Shown here piece after piece: positions 1-6,354 of a stretch of 19,491 nucleotides of DNA. Each line of letters starts with the position of its first letter. Within the stretch, counting starts at the first letter, position 1. Where the stretch lies: the NCBI GenBank assembly GCA_050258095.1, contig JBLMYD010000031.1:1-19491 (forward strand). Reading direction: 5' to 3'. The notes under the pieces were generated by a model. It saw nothing but the letters and a program-made list of their open reading frames with translations. It was not told the DNA's origin and did not search any database. A program made the translations under genes and the position numbers. Origin of the DNA: VRUE01 sp050258095. GTDB lineage: Bacteria; Actinomycetota; Thermoleophilia; Solirubrobacterales; 70-9.

Positions 1-2
1 AG

Positions 3-1118
3 GAGAACCATCCGGGGCCGGAGCCCGAGGCCGGGCTCGACGAGGTGATGAGCTTTCGCCGCGACTGGCAGCGCCAGCTGCACGAGGCCGGCTGGGCCGG
101 GATCTCCTGGCCGAAGGAGTACGGCGGTCGCGGCGCGACGATGATCGAGCAGGCGATCTTCGCTGCCGAGGCGACCCGCCAGGAGGCGCCGGCGCCGGCC
201 AACGTGCTGGGCTTGGCGATGGGTGGGCCGGTGGTGATCGCCCACGGTAGCGACGAGCAGAAGGCCCGCTACCTGGAGCCGATCCTGACCGGCGAGGAGA
301 TCTGGTGTCAGGGCTTCTCCGAGCCCGAGTCGGGCTCCGACCTCGCCTCGCTGAAGACCCGCGCGGTCAAGGACGGCGACGAATGGGTGGTCACCGGGCA
401 GAAGGTCTGGACGACCTTCGCCCAGTACGCGAAATGGTGCATGCTCGTCGCCCGCACCGACCCCGACGCGCCCAAGCACAAGGGGCTCACCTACTTCCTG
501 CTGGACATGGAGCAGGAAGGGGTCGAGGCCAAGCCGCTGGTCCAGATCACCGGCGAGGGCGAGTTCAACGAGGTCTTCATCGAGGAGGCGCGGATCCCCG
601 ACGAGAACGTGGTCGGCGGCGTCGGCAACGGCTGGACGGTGGCGATCACGACGCTGATGAACGAGCGCGCCGGCCTCGCCTTCGGCGCGATCGCCGGCAT
701 CGCCAACGGCCTCAAGCGCCTCAACAAGCTCGCCGCGGAGACGCGGATGAACGGCGGCACGGCGGCCGAGGACCCGGTGATCCGCCAGCGCCTCGCCCAG
801 CTCCACATCGAGGCCGAGACGATGCGGCTCAACGCCTACCGCGGCCTGACCAAAACGATGCAGTCGGGCATCCCCGGGCCGGAGGGCTCGCTCGGCAAGT
901 GGCAGTGGGCCGACATCAACCAGCGGATGGCCGAGCTGGCGCTCGACATCGAGGGGGCCTACGCGCCGCTGGCGCGCGGCGACGAGCACGCCGTGGCCGG
1001 CGGCGCCTGGCAGTACACCTTCCTCCGCTCGCGCGCCAACTCGATCGAGGGCGGCACGACCGACATCCTCCGCAACATCATCGCCGAGCGTGTCCTCGGC
1101 CTGCCGAAGATGCGCTAG
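3..1118 (+). CDS. Acyl-CoA dehydrogenase, 5' end outside window
   Basis: This is a FAD-dependent acyl-CoA dehydrogenase, which introduces the alpha-beta double bond in acyl-CoA or steroid side-chain CoA oxidation. The frame is open to the left edge of the window. Residues encoded before the internal ATG at 45 (ENHPGPEPEAGLDEV) read as normal family sequence, so the gene starts upstream; about 371 codons are visible. Family signatures are WPKEYGG near the N-terminal domain, GFSEPESGSDLASLKT (flavin/substrate loop), VWTTFAQYA, and a C-terminal SIEGGTTDILRNIIAERVLGLP. The Glu of IEGGT (codon 1047-1049) sits where the catalytic base lies in medium-chain type enzymes. The next gene begins 8 nt after the stop and encodes a second, divergent acyl-CoA dehydrogenase, so the two probably form an operon and perhaps one complex. 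The family is certain; the substrate is unknown. Confidence 0.95.
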   Translation, partial: ENHPGPEPEAGLDEVMSFRRDWQRQLHEAGWAGISWPKEYGGRGATMIEQAIFAAEATRQEAPAPANVLGLAMGGPVVIAHGSDEQKARYLEPILTGEEIWCQGFSEPESGSDLASLKTRAVKDGDEWVVTGQKVWTTFAQYAKWCMLVARTDPDAPKHKGLTYFLLDMEQEGVEAKPLVQITGEGEFNEVFIEEARIPDENVVGGVGNGWTVAITTLMNERAGLAFGAIAGIANGLKRLNKLAAETRMNGGTAAEDPVIRQRLAQLHIEAETMRLNAYRGLTKTMQSGIPGPEGSLGKWQWADINQRMAELALDIEGAYAPLARGDEHAVAGGAWQYTFLRSRANSIEGGTTDILRNIIAERVLGLPKMR

Positions 1119-1126
1119 GGCCGGGC

Positions 1127-2251
1127 ATGTACTTCGACCTCACAGACGAGCAGCAGGCGATCAAGTCGACGGCGCGCGACTTCCTCGCCGCCCGCTACAA
1201 GAGCGAGCGCATCCGCGAGCTGGCCGAGAGCGAGAACGGCTTCGAGCAGTCCGACTGGCAGGAGATGGCCGAGCTGGGCTGGCCCGGCCTGGCGCTGCCC
1301 GAGGAGTGGGGTGGCCAGGGTCTCGGCATCGTCGACCTGGCGGTCCTCTTCGAGGAGATGGGCTACGCGCTGGCGCCCTCTCCGCTGCTCTCCAACACGG
1401 TCGTCGGCCTGGCCCTGAGCCTCTGCGGCTCCGACGACCAGCGCGAGCGCTTCCTGCGGCCGCTGGCCGCGGGTGAGCTGCGCGGCACGCCGGCCCTGCG
1501 CGACGCCGGCACGCCGGGAGTCGTCGGCGAGTTCGCGATGGAGGCCCGCGCCGACGGCGACGGGGTCGTCCTCGACGGCGAGAAGGCCCTGGTGATGGAC
1601 GCGGCGGCAGCCGACTTCCTCCTCGTCGCCACCGCCGACGGCCGCCGTCACCTGGTCGAGCGCGACGCGGCCGGCGTCACGGTGACGCCGTCGACCTCGA
1701 TCGACCTGACCCGCCGTCTCTACGCGGTCCGCTTCGACGGCGTCCGGGTCCCGGCGGCCGACACCCTGCCGGCCGAGGGTACGGACTACTTCCAGGCGTT
1801 CGACCGCATCTGCGTCGCTATCGCCGCCGAGTCGACCGGCATCGCCCAGCGCACGCTGGAGATGGCGGTCGAGTACGCCAAGGACCGCCGGCAGTTCGGC
1901 CGCCCGATCGGCTCCTACCAGGCCGTCTCGCACCGCTGCGCGCAGATGCTGCTCGAGACCGAGAACGCGCGCTCGGCGGTCTACGGCGCCGCCTGGGCGG
2001 CGGACGCCGCACCGGAGTCGCTGTCCACCGCTGCCTCGATGGCCAAGGCCTACGCCTCCGACGCCGGCTGGCGCGTCCCCGACGCCTCGATCCAGGTCCA
2101 CGGCGGCATCGGCTTCACCTGGGAGCACGATCTCCACTTCTTCCTCAAGCGGGGCCGGGCGAACGCCGCCGCGTTCGGCGACGGCCGCTGGCACCGCGAC
2201 CGCGTCGCCGACGCCGTCCTCGCCGAGGCCGCCGAGCCGGTCCCGGCCTGA
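1127..2251 (+). CDS. Acyl-CoA dehydrogenase, divergent partner subunit
   Basis: This is a 374-aa acyl-CoA dehydrogenase family protein. It starts at ATG 1127 (MYFDLTDEQQAIKSTARDFL), the typical N-terminal helix of the family; the same frame stays open far upstream, but that part is a shadow of the preceding gene. Visible motifs are LGWPGLALPEEWGGQG, the arginine-rich stretch EYAKDRRQFGRPIGSYQAVSH, and VHGGIGFTWEHDLHFFLKR. Where the IEGGT or YEGT motif with the catalytic Glu is expected, the sequence reads AAFGDGRWHR around residue 350, so the usual Glu is missing. Similar pairs in Mycobacterium (FadE28/FadE29 type) form alpha2-beta2 heteromers with one incomplete active site. By analogy I infer this is the non-catalytic or half-site partner of the gene at 3-1118. 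It is followed 10 nt later by the LLM oxidoreductase. Confidence 0.95.
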   Translation: MYFDLTDEQQAIKSTARDFLAARYKSERIRELAESENGFEQSDWQEMAELGWPGLALPEEWGGQGLGIVDLAVLFEEMGYALAPSPLLSNTVVGLALSLCGSDDQRERFLRPLAAGELRGTPALRDAGTPGVVGEFAMEARADGDGVVLDGEKALVMDAAAADFLLVATADGRRHLVERDAAGVTVTPSTSIDLTRRLYAVRFDGVRVPAADTLPAEGTDYFQAFDRICVAIAAESTGIAQRTLEMAVEYAKDRRQFGRPIGSYQAVSHRCAQMLLETENARSAVYGAAWAADAAPESLSTAASMAKAYASDAGWRVPDASIQVHGGIGFTWEHDLHFFLKRGRANAAAFGDGRWHRDRVADAVLAEAAEPVPA

Positions 2252-2261
2252 GCGTTCGGCC

Positions 2262-3290
2262 GTGAGCGCCCTCGATCGCATCTCGGTCGCCGCGATCGGC
2301 GTCTCGGTCGCCGACCTCGAGGCGGAGACCAAGCTGGCGGAGGCGGCCGGCGTCGAGTGCGTCTGGGCGCCGGAGCTGTTCCGCTCCTCGATGACCCAGG
2401 TCGCCTACCTGGCCGGGCGCACGGAGAAGATCGACGTCGCCACCGGGATCGCCTGGGCCTTCACCCGCAGCCCGTTCATCCTCGCGGTCAGCGCCCTCGA
2501 CGTCGACGAGATGTCGGGCGGACGCTTCCGCCTCGGCCTCGGCTCGGGCGTCAAGCGGCTCAACGAAACCTGGCACAACGCCGAGTACGGCCGGCCGGCG
2601 CCGCACCTGCGCGAGGCGATCGAGGCGACGCGGCTGATCATGCAGCAGGCCGGCAAGGGCGAACCGATCCGCTACGAGGGCGAGTACTACGACATCGACA
2701 TCAAGGGCTGGATCCGGCCACACCCGGCGGCGCGCGAGTCGGTGCCGATCTACACCGCCGGCGTACAGGGGGGGATGTGCCGGATGGCCGGCGACGTCGC
2801 CGACGGCCTGATCGGCCACCCGATCCAGAGCCTGCGCTGGATCGACGAGGTCGTCGTCTCCTCCTTCGAGGAGGGCCTGCGGCGCTCGGGGCGCGAGCGC
2901 TCCAGCTTCGACTACCTGCCGACCGTCTGCTGCGCGATCGACGACGACGAGGCGAAGGCGATCGAGATGGCTCGCCGCACGATCTCCTTCTACGCCACGG
3001 TCAAGACCTACATGCCGCTCTGGGAGCTGCACGGCTTCGCCGACAACGCCGTCGCCGCCGGCGAGGCCTTCCGCCGCGGCGACCTCGCCGCCGTCCCCGC
3101 CGCGATCGGCGACGAGATGGTCGAGGCCTACTGCGCTGCCGGCCCGCTCGACAAGGTCCGCGCCCGCGTCGAGGCCACCGCCGAACGCGCCGACGGCCTC
3201 TTCCTCACCCCGCCGACCTACTTCATCTCGCCCGAAGAGCTCTCCGAGTACCAGCGCCGCATCATCGACGCCTTCGGCCCGATGTCCTAA
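2262..3290 (+). CDS. LLM-class (probably F420-dependent) oxidoreductase
   Basis: This 342-aa protein belongs to the luciferase-like TIM-barrel family, whose actinobacterial members mostly use coenzyme F420. Supporting sequence is the N-terminal beta strand ISVAAIGVSV, the segment VWAPELFRSSMTQVAYLAGRT, the strand IDVATGIAWAFTRSPFILA, and the strongly conserved LDEMSGGRF-like stretch (DVDEMSGGRFRLGLGSG, about residues 80-96). The start is GTG 2262, only 10 nt after the preceding stop; there is no clear Shine-Dalgarno, which fits coupling inside an operon. Its place behind two acyl-CoA dehydrogenases suggests a role in degrading a fatty, terpenoid or steroid-like acid, but neither the substrate nor the cofactor can be read from the sequence. 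Flavin dependence remains possible. A long hairpin 16 nt after the stop probably ends the transcript. Confidence 0.92.
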   Translation: MSALDRISVAAIGVSVADLEAETKLAEAAGVECVWAPELFRSSMTQVAYLAGRTEKIDVATGIAWAFTRSPFILAVSALDVDEMSGGRFRLGLGSGVKRLNETWHNAEYGRPAPHLREAIEATRLIMQQAGKGEPIRYEGEYYDIDIKGWIRPHPAARESVPIYTAGVQGGMCRMAGDVADGLIGHPIQSLRWIDEVVVSSFEEGLRRSGRERSSFDYLPTVCCAIDDDEAKAIEMARRTISFYATVKTYMPLWELHGFADNAVAAGEAFRRGDLAAVPAAIGDEMVEAYCAAGPLDKVRARVEATAERADGLFLTPPTYFISPEELSEYQRRIIDAFGPMS

Positions 3291-3306
3291 CTGAGCTGCG
3301 CGGCAA

Positions 3307-3382
3307 GGGCTATCGGGTGCCCTCTCCAAAACACTCGAGCGCGGCTCCTGCCGCGCGTTTTGGGGAGGGCACCCGATAGCCC
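3307..3382. terminator. Long-stem hairpin between convergent genes, likely bidirectional terminator
   Basis: Arms at 3307-3332 and 3357-3382 are 26 nt each and pair at 25 positions plus one G-U. Inside the loop a second perfect 7-bp stem (3339-3345 with 3350-3356) closes a TCCT tetraloop. It lies 16 nt after the stop of the LLM gene and 12 nt before the stop of the convergent minus-strand gene, so termination of both is the simplest role. No long T tract follows the stem on either strand. Confidence 0.7.
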
Positions 3383-3394
3383 TCCTCTCACCCG

Positions 3395-3598
3395 CTACTC
3401 CTCGCGCGGAGTGATGCGGAAGGTCGAGACGACCTCGGCCTGTTGGCCCTCGGGGTGGACGACGTAGGCGCTGGGGCCGCCGCCGAACCAGCCCGAGCTC
3501 TCGTTGTCGGCGACGAAGATGCCCGGGTGGTGGCGACCGTCGCCGTCCTCGACCCAGACCTTGTCGCCCTCTTTGAAGCCGTGCGGCGCGTCGTTCAC
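3395..3598 (-). CDS. Small hypothetical protein, 67 aa
   Basis: This 67-aa protein (start GTG, MNDAPHGFKEGDKVWVED...) is one I do not recognise by name. It is acidic and hydrophilic, with no signal peptide or membrane segment. The pattern of an FKEGDKVWVED opening, a YVVHPEGQQAEVV strand and a FRITPREE end suggests a small beta-barrel of SH3 or Tudor-like type, which is inference from the strand pattern only. It is supported as a real gene because it fills the gap between the terminator-like hairpin and the next promoter, has gene-like codon use, and no better frame covers the region. The start is uncertain; a weak GAGGG lies just upstream. It is transcribed divergently from the membrane protein gene that follows, with about 85 nt between the two starts. 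Confidence 0.6.
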   Translation of the reverse strand: MNDAPHGFKEGDKVWVEDGDGRHHPGIFVADNESSGWFGGGPSAYVVHPEGQQAEVVSTFRITPREE

Positions 3599-3620
3599 GC
3601 CCTCAGCTTATTGATCGCCC

Positions 3621-3650
3621 TTGCGCGGTCCCGGGATATCGGCCTAGGAT
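3621..3650 (+). promoter_or_regulatory. Candidate sigma-70 type promoter for the membrane protein gene
   Basis: A TTGCGC (-35, 3621-3626) and a TAGGAT (-10, 3645-3650) are separated by 18 nt and lie 33 nt before the ATG at 3683. The region is noticeably more AT-rich than its surroundings. The start codon has a textbook AAGGAGGT Shine-Dalgarno at 3671-3678, four nt upstream of it. Confidence 0.5.
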
Positions 3651-3682
3651 CGGTTGTCTATCCCCCTCAAAAGGAGGTCTCC

Positions 3683-4372
3683 ATGTCCGAGGAATCCTGG
3701 CCCAAGGTCGGCGCATCGATGGGAATCGTCGCCGCCGTCCTCCTGATCCTCTCCCTTGTCTTCGGTCCCAGCAGCAGCCCACCGGGCTTCAACGACTCGG
3801 CCGCCGAAATCCAGGCGTTCGTCAGCGACAACCACGGCGAGATCCAGGCCGCGGTCGCCTTCCAGTTCGGGGCGCTCGTCGCCTTCCTCTGGTTCCTGGG
3901 CAGCGTCTTCTACCGGCTGCGCCCGGCGGAGCCGGCGGCACGGCTCTCGGTCGCGGCGCTCGCCGGCGGCGTGCTGCTCGCGGTCGGCGGTCTGGTCGGC
4001 AGCGTCGGCTCGGCCGCGTCCGCCTACCACGTCGCAACGCTCGACGCCAACTCCGTGGCCGCCCTCTGGGACCTGAGCCTCTTCGGCTATCTCTTCTTCC
4101 TCGTCGGCTTCACGGTGCTGGCGGGTGCGACCGGGGCGCTCGGCATCCGCGGCAGGGCCGTCCCCGACCTCGTCTGCTTCTACAGCGTGATCGTCGCGAT
4201 CTACGTCTTCGTGGTCGGCGTCGTCGGCTCGTTCAGCGAGACCGGCGCGTTCTCGCCGTCGGACGGAGCGCTCGGCCTGATCGCCTTTCTCGCCTTCCTG
4301 GTCTGGCTGCTGGCGATGGGCCTGACGCTCGTCAGGGAGCCGCGGCCGGCGGTCGGTCCGGGAGCGCCCTGA
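3683..4372 (+). CDS. Multi-pass integral membrane protein of unknown function
   Basis: This 229-aa protein has about six hydrophobic segments, near residues 9-28, 57-77, 88-110, 130-150, 163-184 and 196-216. The start at ATG 3683 is fixed by a near-perfect Shine-Dalgarno (AAGGAGGT) at ideal spacing; the frame is open further upstream but that part is not coding-like. The loop after the first helix (SSSPPGFNDSAAEIQAFVSDNHGEIQ) is hydrophilic and acidic, probably facing outward or into the periplasm-side space. I cannot assign a family with confidence. It could belong to one of the actinobacterial DUF membrane families that have a conserved first extracellular loop. The 3' end overlaps on the opposite strand with the stub of a metallo-beta-lactamase-fold gene (stop at 4332), so the two read convergently. 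Confidence 0.85.
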   Translation: MSEESWPKVGASMGIVAAVLLILSLVFGPSSSPPGFNDSAAEIQAFVSDNHGEIQAAVAFQFGALVAFLWFLGSVFYRLRPAEPAARLSVAALAGGVLLAVGGLVGSVGSAASAYHVATLDANSVAALWDLSLFGYLFFLVGFTVLAGATGALGIRGRAVPDLVCFYSVIVAIYVFVVGVVGSFSETGAFSPSDGALGLIAFLAFLVWLLAMGLTLVREPRPAVGPGAP

Positions 4373-4470
4373 CGAAGCGCTCGAAGGCCGCCATGTCGGT
4401 CACCGCGGGGCCGTGCCCGGGCAGGATCAGGCGCGGCCCCAGCGCCGCCAGCTTACGCCCGGCGCGAGCG
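4332..4470 (-). pseudogene. C-terminal remnant of an MBL-fold hydrolase
   Basis: Read on the minus strand, the last 41 codons before the TGA at 4332-4334 give RKLAALGPRLILPGHGPAVT, then DMAAFERFVRALPDRPPAAAP. The GPRLILPGHGPAVTD core is the characteristic C-terminal motif of metallo-beta-lactamase-fold hydrolases (glyoxalase II/lactamase-like type), with the conserved PGHG histidine. Upstream in this frame the sequence no longer resembles the family and no plausible full-length start exists; the adjacent 83-aa gene is read in another frame right up to this point. The HxHxDH metal-binding core is absent. It therefore looks like a deletion remnant, not a gene, and it also overlaps the end of the convergent membrane protein gene by 41 nt. 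Confidence 0.65.
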
Positions 4471-4473
4471 CCT

Positions 4474-4725
4474 TCACCGATGCCCGATCCCGGTGCTGCC
4501 GCGCGGGTCGCCGCTGTGCTCGGCCAGGTCCTCGAGCTCGGCGATCTTGCGCTCGCCCTCGCGGCGGGCCGGGTCGTCCGCGGCGAGCGGCTCGATCAGG
4601 CGCCGGATGCGGTTGCGCACCTGCAGGGCGAAGTGGGGGGTGGAGGCGCCGGCGAGGGCGCGGACGTCCTCGACCGTGACCGCGCGGCCGGCGCCGAGCA
4701 GCTCGGGGCTCTCGGTTTCGCTCAT
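4474..4725 (-). CDS. Hypothetical protein, 83 aa, coupled to the wall-binding-repeat gene
   Basis: This 83-aa soluble, charged protein (MSETESPELLGAGRAVTVED... ending STGIGHR) has no membrane segment. Its predicted helices (VTVEDVRALAGAS, FALQVRNRIRRLIEPL, DPARREGERKIAELEDLAEHS) suggest a small helical protein. I do not recognise the family. It is well supported as a gene because its ATG (4723-4725) overlaps the TGA of the upstream gene (4722-4724) in an ATGA arrangement, a standard sign of translational coupling. This places it in one transcript with the membrane-anchored protein. Just past its stop lies the C-terminal stub of an MBL-fold gene, so the original end of this operon may have been deleted, and the last residues here may themselves be altered. 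Confidence 0.7.
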   Translation of the reverse strand: MSETESPELLGAGRAVTVEDVRALAGASTPHFALQVRNRIRRLIEPLAADDPARREGERKIAELEDLAEHSGDPRGSTGIGHR

Positions 4726-6083
4726 CGTTCGCCGCCGATCCTGGTCAGTTCGGCCAGCTGGTCGATTTCCGCCTGCTGGCCCACGCCGATCGCTTCCTGG
4801 TCGCCGATCACCCAGACGTGGTTGTAGAACGCCCGCGTGGGGTCGGTCGTGTAGCCGGGCTTGACGTCGAGCATGTATTCGCGCACAGCCTTCGGCAGCG
4901 TATCCGGGTCGTCGGTGAGGAGCAGCGGTCCCCAGGTCCCCGAGGCCGAGAGCGGCGCCGCGAGCGCGGCGTCGAGCGGCGCGTCGCTGCGGGCGAGGAC
5001 GAAGCCGTGGCCGGGGTCGTTGACGTTCCAGCCGAAGCTGCCGTTCGAGTAGCGGGCGAAGGCGATCGCGTTTTCCACCGGGTCCTCGGCGGCAACGCGG
5101 TGCACCGGGTTGCCGACCTTGGCGACCGCCCGAGACACGTCGGAGGAGATCGCCGAGGAGGGGCCGAGGACGTAGACCGGCACCCGGGAGTGGCGTTCGA
5201 GCACTCTCGCCGTCGCCGGCGGCAGCTTCGCCGGGCCGGTGAAGAGGACGGGGTCGCCCGAGCGGGCGGCCCAGGCGGCGGCGGGCGCGGCGAATTCGGG
5301 CGAGGCCTGCGGAGCGAGGACGATGTGCTGCGGCGGCTCGCCGGCGAGCCGTTCGCGCAGGGCAGCTGCGGAGGCGGCGACCGCGGCGGGCGAGTCGCCC
5401 TGCGCCGCTGCCGTCCGCAGGCCGTCGGGCCGCGCGGCGGCGCCGATCGCGAATGCCTGGGCGCCGCCGGTCGCCGCGGCCCCCGTCGGCGCGAGCGCTT
5501 CCAGGGCCTGCGAGGTGGCGTCGGGCACGTCGCCGCCGTCGGTCACGAGCAGCGGCGCGCGAACCGGCGACGCCATCAGCACGGCGGCGGCGACGGCGCC
5601 CTGCCAGTCGCCTTCGTCGACCAGGGTCACGGCGGCCGGCCGCTGGGCCGGGGTGCGCGACGGGTAGACGGCGAGGGCGACGGCGGCCGCCGTCGCGGCG
5701 GGCTCGGAGCCGCCGACGCGCGTCGTGTTGTCGGTGGCGACCGAGGGGAAGCCGAGCGCTTCGGCCGCCTCCGCCGTTGGGGTCGCCTGTTCTGCGCTCG
5801 GCGCGGGTGAGGCCGTGGGGGAGGCCTGCTGCGTCCGCCGGTTCGTCCCGCCGCCGCCGCCGAGCACCGCGGCGACGAGGAAGACGATCGCGAAGGCGAC
5901 CAGGACCGCGACTCCCTTCAGCGCCCCCGGCACGGGGTGTCGACGCCGGCGCTGCCGCCGCCCATCCGACTTCGACCCACCTGGAGCGGGGTCGATGTCG
6001 GAAGCGCGAGGAGGTTCGGGCGGGGCTGGGCCCTCGCGCAGCGCAAGAGGGAGGTCGGCGTTGATCGGGCGCTTGCCGCGCAT
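4722..6083 (-). CDS. Membrane-anchored protein with cell-wall-binding-like (CWB2) repeats
   Basis: This 453-aa protein has an arginine-rich cytoplasmic head (GRRQRRRRHP, residues 41-50), one membrane helix at about 52-75, a Ser/Pro/Thr/Ala linker to about 110, and then three similar units near residues 118-215, 222-320 and 326-436. Each unit follows the cell wall binding repeat 2 pattern. The first shows TTRVGGSEPAATAAAVALA, then an AVTLVDEGDWQGAVAAAVLM strand-helix, then APLLVTDGGDVPDAT, and ends ALAPTGAAATGGAQAFAIG. The third has a GHGFVLARSDAPLDAALAAPLS and GPLLLTDDPDTLP version. In other Gram-positives this fold attaches proteins to wall polymers; here the type II anchor would display it on the outer face of the membrane. 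I infer an envelope role. No obvious Shine-Dalgarno precedes ATG 6083. A 162-nt foldback element begins 18 nt upstream. Confidence 0.8.
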   Translation of the reverse strand: MRGKRPINADLPLALREGPAPPEPPRASDIDPAPGGSKSDGRRQRRRRHPVPGALKGVAVLVAFAIVFLVAAVLGGGGGTNRRTQQASPTASPAPSAEQATPTAEAAEALGFPSVATDNTTRVGGSEPAATAAAVALAVYPSRTPAQRPAAVTLVDEGDWQGAVAAAVLMASPVRAPLLVTDGGDVPDATSQALEALAPTGAAATGGAQAFAIGAAARPDGLRTAAAQGDSPAAVAASAAALRERLAGEPPQHIVLAPQASPEFAAPAAAWAARSGDPVLFTGPAKLPPATARVLERHSRVPVYVLGPSSAISSDVSRAVAKVGNPVHRVAAEDPVENAIAFARYSNGSFGWNVNDPGHGFVLARSDAPLDAALAAPLSASGTWGPLLLTDDPDTLPKAVREYMLDVKPGYTTDPTRAFYNHVWVIGDQEAIGVGQQAEIDQLAELTRIGGER

Positions 6084-6100
6084 CGGTTGGGAAAGCTACT

Positions 6101-6262
6101 AGTGCCACGTCAGCCAACGTTCGCCCCGTTCTGGCGGCTGCAAGTCGGCGCCTGGCGTCGTCCTCGGTCGGCGAAGTAGCGCTGCTACTCCGCCTCCCTG
6201 CGTCCTACCCAGGCTTGTCTTTCGCTCGCCAGAAGCGGGCCGACGTTGCCGGACGTGGCACT
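6101..6262. repeat. 162-nt imperfect foldback element in a divergent intergenic region
   Basis: Terminal arms at 6101-6136 and 6227-6262 (36 nt each) match as inverted repeats at 30 positions, beginning AGTGCCACGTC. The symmetry continues inward around a centre at about 6182: CCTGG at 6151-6155 faces CCAGG at 6209-6213, and an apical stem of 9 of 10 pairs (6171-6180 with 6184-6193) closes a three-base GCT loop. It fills most of the 271-nt space between the minus-strand wall-repeat gene and the plus-strand acyl-CoA dehydrogenase. It carries no plausible coding sequence and I see no clear target-site duplication. A MITE-like element or a structured regulatory region are both possible. Confidence 0.75.
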
Positions 6263-6306
6263 GGCGGGGGATCGGCTGGCCGTTCAGCTAACCTCCAGGC
6301 AAGTGG

Positions 6307-6322
6307 TTGACTGACCAGTCAA
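6307..6322. promoter_or_regulatory. Candidate TetR-family operator upstream of acyl-CoA dehydrogenase
   Basis: TTGACTG and CAGTCAA form perfect 7-bp arms around a 2-nt centre (TTGACTGACCAGTCAA). The size, spacing and sequence style are those of TetR-family operators, which commonly control fatty-acid and acyl-CoA dehydrogenase genes. It lies 32 nt before the ATG at 6355, where repressor binding would block transcription. A weak -10-like TAACCT lies at 6289-6294. The regulator gene is not in this window. Confidence 0.6.
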
Positions 6323-6354
6323 TCAGTCGCAAGGCGCCGAGACGAGGGGACCCG

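Noticed and set aside
45..47. ATG at 45 as the start of the first acyl-CoA dehydrogenase
   Set aside because: Codons upstream in the same frame are open and read as family sequence, so the gene is cut by the window edge and this ATG is internal.
1115..2332. Long open frame on the minus strand opposite the second acyl-CoA dehydrogenase
   Set aside because: It is an antisense shadow caused by high GC. It has the Arg/Gly/Val/Asp-rich composition of reverse-frame translation, while the plus strand encodes a clear enzyme. The same applies to minus frames at 2145-3329, 7961-9910, 10610-12136, 11781-13049, 12911-14323 and 16649-17902.
3307..3382. CRISPR repeat or integron attC-like site
   Set aside because: It is a single structure with no spaced direct repeats, no cas or integrase genes nearby, and other hairpins in the window do not share its sequence.
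4474..6117. One 547-aa minus-strand frame joining the wall-repeat region to the 83-aa protein
   Set aside because: Over 4726-6083 this frame gives only Arg/Gly-rich shadow sequence. The true wall-repeat gene is in another frame and ends in an ATGA overlap with the 83-aa gene.
6101..6262. Insertion sequence
   Set aside because: At 162 nt it has no transposase reading frame and no clear target-site duplication, so at most it is a MITE-like remnant.
6307..6312. TTGACT as a -35 box, or the TTG as a start codon
   Set aside because: No -10 lies 16-18 nt downstream, and the hexamer is half of a dyad. The ATG at 6355 has a Shine-Dalgarno and a normal family N-terminus.
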